A stretch of DNA of 5,832 nt from JBEKYH01 sp049511115 (GTDB taxonomy: Bacteria > Planctomycetota > Phycisphaerae > Tepidisphaerales > Tepidisphaeraceae), in contig JBEKYH010000342.1 of assembly GCA_049511115.1 (NCBI GenBank), positions 1 through 5,832 on the forward strand. Reading direction: 5' to 3'. Shown here piece by piece: positions 4,158 through 5,832 of the stretch (its first letter is position 1; every line of letters begins with the position of its first letter). The notes beneath the pieces were generated by a model. It was not told the DNA's origin. It made no database searches and saw nothing but the letters and a program-made list of their open reading frames with translations. Made by a program: the position numbers and the translations under genes.

Positions 4158-5832
4158 GACGCTCCGACGCAACAGAAACCAGCAGGCCCTTGGCAACGCC
4201 TGCACCTTTGAAACACTCGAAGGCCGCACGCTGCTCTCCACGAGCGCGCTGGGCGCTCCCTCCGCTTTGACCGCGGCCCTGACGACAACCGGCATCCAGC
4301 TCAATTGGAAAGACAACGATTCCACGGCGACCGGCTACACGGTCCTGCGTTCGACGAATGGCAAGACCTATTCCCCCTTGACGACACTGAATTCCGTCAT
4401 CGCCAACAGCTTTATCGATACGTCTGTCACTTCCGGCACGACATACGACTATGAAGTTGAGGCCTTCAACACGACAAAAACCTCGACCGCTTCCAACGCG
4501 GTGGCGGCGACGACCAAATTGTCCCCCGTCACCGGCCTCACGACGACCGTCATCGGCCCGACCACCATCTTGCTCAACTGGCAGGACAACGATTCCTCCG
4601 CGACCGGCTATAACATCCTTCGCGCCAACGACAGCGTGCATTTCACGCAGATCGCGAAGGTGACCAGCGCCACGGCCAACAGCTACACCGACACCAGCGC
4701 CGTTTCGGGAAGCCAGAATCAATACGAAGTCGTCGCGTACGACGCCGCCACAATCGCCGCGGCATCCGCGTTGGCTGCCGGCGCGACTCCACTATCCGCG
4801 CCGAGCAACCTGACGGCCACTGCCACAAGCCCGACCAGCGTGACGCTTAGTTGGAAAGACAACGACACTTCCGCCATCGGCTACGACGTCCTGCGTTCCA
4901 CCGACGGCGTGCATTTCACGCAGATCGCCAAAGTCACCTCCGCCAAGGCGACCACTTACGCCGACAATACTGCCGCCGCCGACACCTCGTATGAATACGA
5001 AGTGATGGCCTTTGACGCCTCCACGACTTCTCCCGTTTCTTCCGCCGCAAGCGTCGTCACGCCGCTGGTTGCCCCCAGCGGTTTGACGGCGGCGGCGACA
5101 GCGCCCACCAGCGTCCAGCTCAAGTGGAAGGATAACGATCCCACCGCGGCCGGTTACGACATCCTCCGTTCCACCAATGGCAAAACTTATTCGCTGGTGA
5201 CTCTGCTCGCTTCCGGCTCCGCGACCACTTACACCGATACGACTGCCGTTTCCGGCACGACCTACGACTACGAAGTCCAGGCGTCTAACGGATCCAACGC
5301 GTCTGCCGTCTCCAACGCCGCGGCCGCGACGACGGGTCTGGCTCCTGTCTCCGGCCTGACCGCCGCCGCGACCGCGCCTACGACCGTGCAACTGAATTGG
5401 ACCGACAACGACAATTCCGCCACCGGCTACAACGTCCTCCGCGCCACCGACGGCATCCATTTCACGCAGCTTGCCAAAGTGACCTCCGCCACGGCGACCA
5501 CTTACACCGACTCCGCCGCCGCCGCGGGAACTCAATACCAATACGAGGTCGTCGCTTTCAACGCCGTCGCCACGGCCGCCGCCTGTGCGCCCGCCAGCGT
5601 CACCGCGCCCCTCGCAGCGCCCACGTCTCTGACCGCCGCCGCTACCGGCCCGACCACTGTTCTGCTTACTTGGAAAAACAACGCTGCTTCCGCCACCGGC
5701 TACGATATCCTGCGCTCCACCGACGGCGTGCACTTCACACAGATCGGGCAGGTAAGCTCCGCCACGACCACCAGCTTGACCGATACCACCGCCGCGTCCG
5801 CGCAGGCAAACGAGTATGAAGTGATTGCCTAC
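4156..5832 (+). CDS. LEPR-XLL-like surface/exported protein with fibronectin type III repeats, C-terminus beyond window
   Basis: An uninterrupted frame of 559 codons from ATG 4156 to the window end. Residues 1-28 are basic, then carry F-E-T-L-E-G-R-T-L-L-S (18-28), matching the LEPR-XLL motif seen near the N-terminus of many large planctomycete surface/exported proteins. No ordinary hydrophobic signal peptide precedes it. From about residue 35 come fibronectin type III-like modules: strand-B Trp at 51, 142, 233, 324, 415 and 506; each followed by a D-N-D-type turn (N-N-A in the last), G-Y-x-[VI]-L-R-[SA], a strand ending H-F-T-Q-[IL] or K-T-Y-S, then Y-x-D/T-D and [DQE]-Y-E-V. Five modules are complete and the sixth is cut. 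FnIII modules usually serve as spacers or adhesion domains; no catalytic domain is in view, but one could follow. Composition is Thr/Ala/Ser-rich, and only two Cys (C16, C477) occur. Start choice: ATG 4156 with weak GAAGAGG. The gene stands alone downstream of a 387-base gap. Confidence 0.9.
   Translation, partial: MTLRRNRNQQALGNACTFETLEGRTLLSTSALGAPSALTAALTTTGIQLNWKDNDSTATGYTVLRSTNGKTYSPLTTLNSVIANSFIDTSVTSGTTYDYEVEAFNTTKTSTASNAVAATTKLSPVTGLTTTVIGPTTILLNWQDNDSSATGYNILRANDSVHFTQIAKVTSATANSYTDTSAVSGSQNQYEVVAYDAATIAAASALAAGATPLSAPSNLTATATSPTSVTLSWKDNDTSAIGYDVLRSTDGVHFTQIAKVTSAKATTYADNTAAADTSYEYEVMAFDASTTSPVSSAASVVTPLVAPSGLTAAATAPTSVQLKWKDNDPTAAGYDILRSTNGKTYSLVTLLASGSATTYTDTTAVSGTTYDYEVQASNGSNASAVSNAAAATTGLAPVSGLTAAATAPTTVQLNWTDNDNSATGYNVLRATDGIHFTQLAKVTSATATTYTDSAAAAGTQYQYEVVAFNAVATAAACAPASVTAPLAAPTSLTAAATGPTTVLLTWKNNAASATGYDILRSTDGVHFTQIGQVSSATTTSLTDTTAASAQANEYEVIAY
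4258..5832 (+). repeat. Tandem 273-bp FnIII-coding repeat, arranged A-B-C-A-B-C
   Basis: Approximate modules: 4258-4527 (A), 4528-4800 (B), 4801-5073 (C), 5074-5346 (A), 5347-5619 (B), 5620 to the edge (C, partial). Core Trp codons start at 4306, 4579, 4852, 5125, 5398 and 5671, exactly 273 bases apart. Type A has L-R-S-T-N-G-K-T-Y-S and S-G-T-T-Y-D-Y-E-V. Type B begins P-V-[TS]-G-L and has G-Y-N-[IV]-L-R-A and Q-Y-E-V-V-A. Type C begins A-P-[ST]-x-L and has G-Y-D-[VI]-L-R-S-T-D-G-V-H-F-T-Q-I and E-Y-E-V. The larger unit is therefore three modules (819 bp). The first A module is one residue shorter before its Trp. Confidence 0.85.

Noticed and set aside
4792..5733. Long minus-strand open frame (313 codons) opposite the FnIII gene
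   Set aside because: It is antisense to a GC-rich repetitive gene. The product is Gly/Arg/Val-rich with no domain pattern, and the plus strand encodes recognisable FnIII modules.
5397..5819. Plus-strand frame of 140 codons inside the FnIII repeats
   Set aside because: It is an out-of-frame reading of the repeats, Arg/His-rich, without a ribosome site.
4258..5832. CRISPR array
   Set aside because: The regular repeats are 273 bp, coding and diverged, not short identical repeats with unique spacers.

Overview
The window looks like the chromosome of a GC-rich bacterium, most probably a planctomycete. The best clue is the start of the last gene: its N-terminus carries F-E-T-L-E-G-R-T-L-L-S (residues 18-28), which matches the LEPR-XLL signature typical of large surface or secreted proteins of Planctomycetota. 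The other genes belong to families common in soil and freshwater bacteria, so the assignment is an inference resting mainly on that motif.

Layout. Positions 1-748 (minus strand) hold a two-gene operon: an ArsR-type repressor followed, with a 17-base overlap, by an SRPBCC/AHSA1 protein cut by the window edge. A good sigma-70-like promoter (784-812) and two palindromes (766-775, 812-829) lie in front of it. Positions 749-1134 are non-coding and include a 101-base imperfect inverted repeat (862-962). Positions 1135-3467 (plus strand) hold four genes with strong Shine-Dalgarno sites: a DUF892/YciF-like ferritin-fold protein, a BON-domain lipoprotein (ATGA overlap with the previous gene), a general-stress/low-temperature-induced-like protein with a glycine-rich membrane hairpin, and, after a strong terminator (3047-3080), a small His-rich protein with a C-terminal membrane anchor. 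A 45-residue one-helix membrane protein follows at 3631-3768. Positions 3769-4155 are non-coding, with a REP/BIME-like pair of palindromes (3817-3888).

From 4156 to the window end runs an open frame of 559 codons with no stop: the LEPR-XLL-like N-terminus, then fibronectin type III-like modules whose core Trp codons recur every 273 bp exactly (six modules, five intervals). The modules fall into three subtypes in the order A-B-C-A-B-C, so the larger repeat unit is about 819 bp. A hairpin covers the Shine-Dalgarno and start codon of this gene.

How it fits together. The ArsR/SRPBCC pair is an independent, probably autoregulated unit. The genes from 1135 to 3768 look like an envelope or osmotic/general stress group: a soluble ferritin-fold protein, a periplasmic or outer-membrane BON lipoprotein and three small membrane-associated proteins. 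That shared role is inferred from families and adjacency; no common promoter motif was found. The FnIII protein is probably surface or exported and unrelated to the stress group. Nothing here amounts to a demonstrably new system. The best leads are the ABC super-repeat, the stress gene group and the overlooked 45-residue protein.
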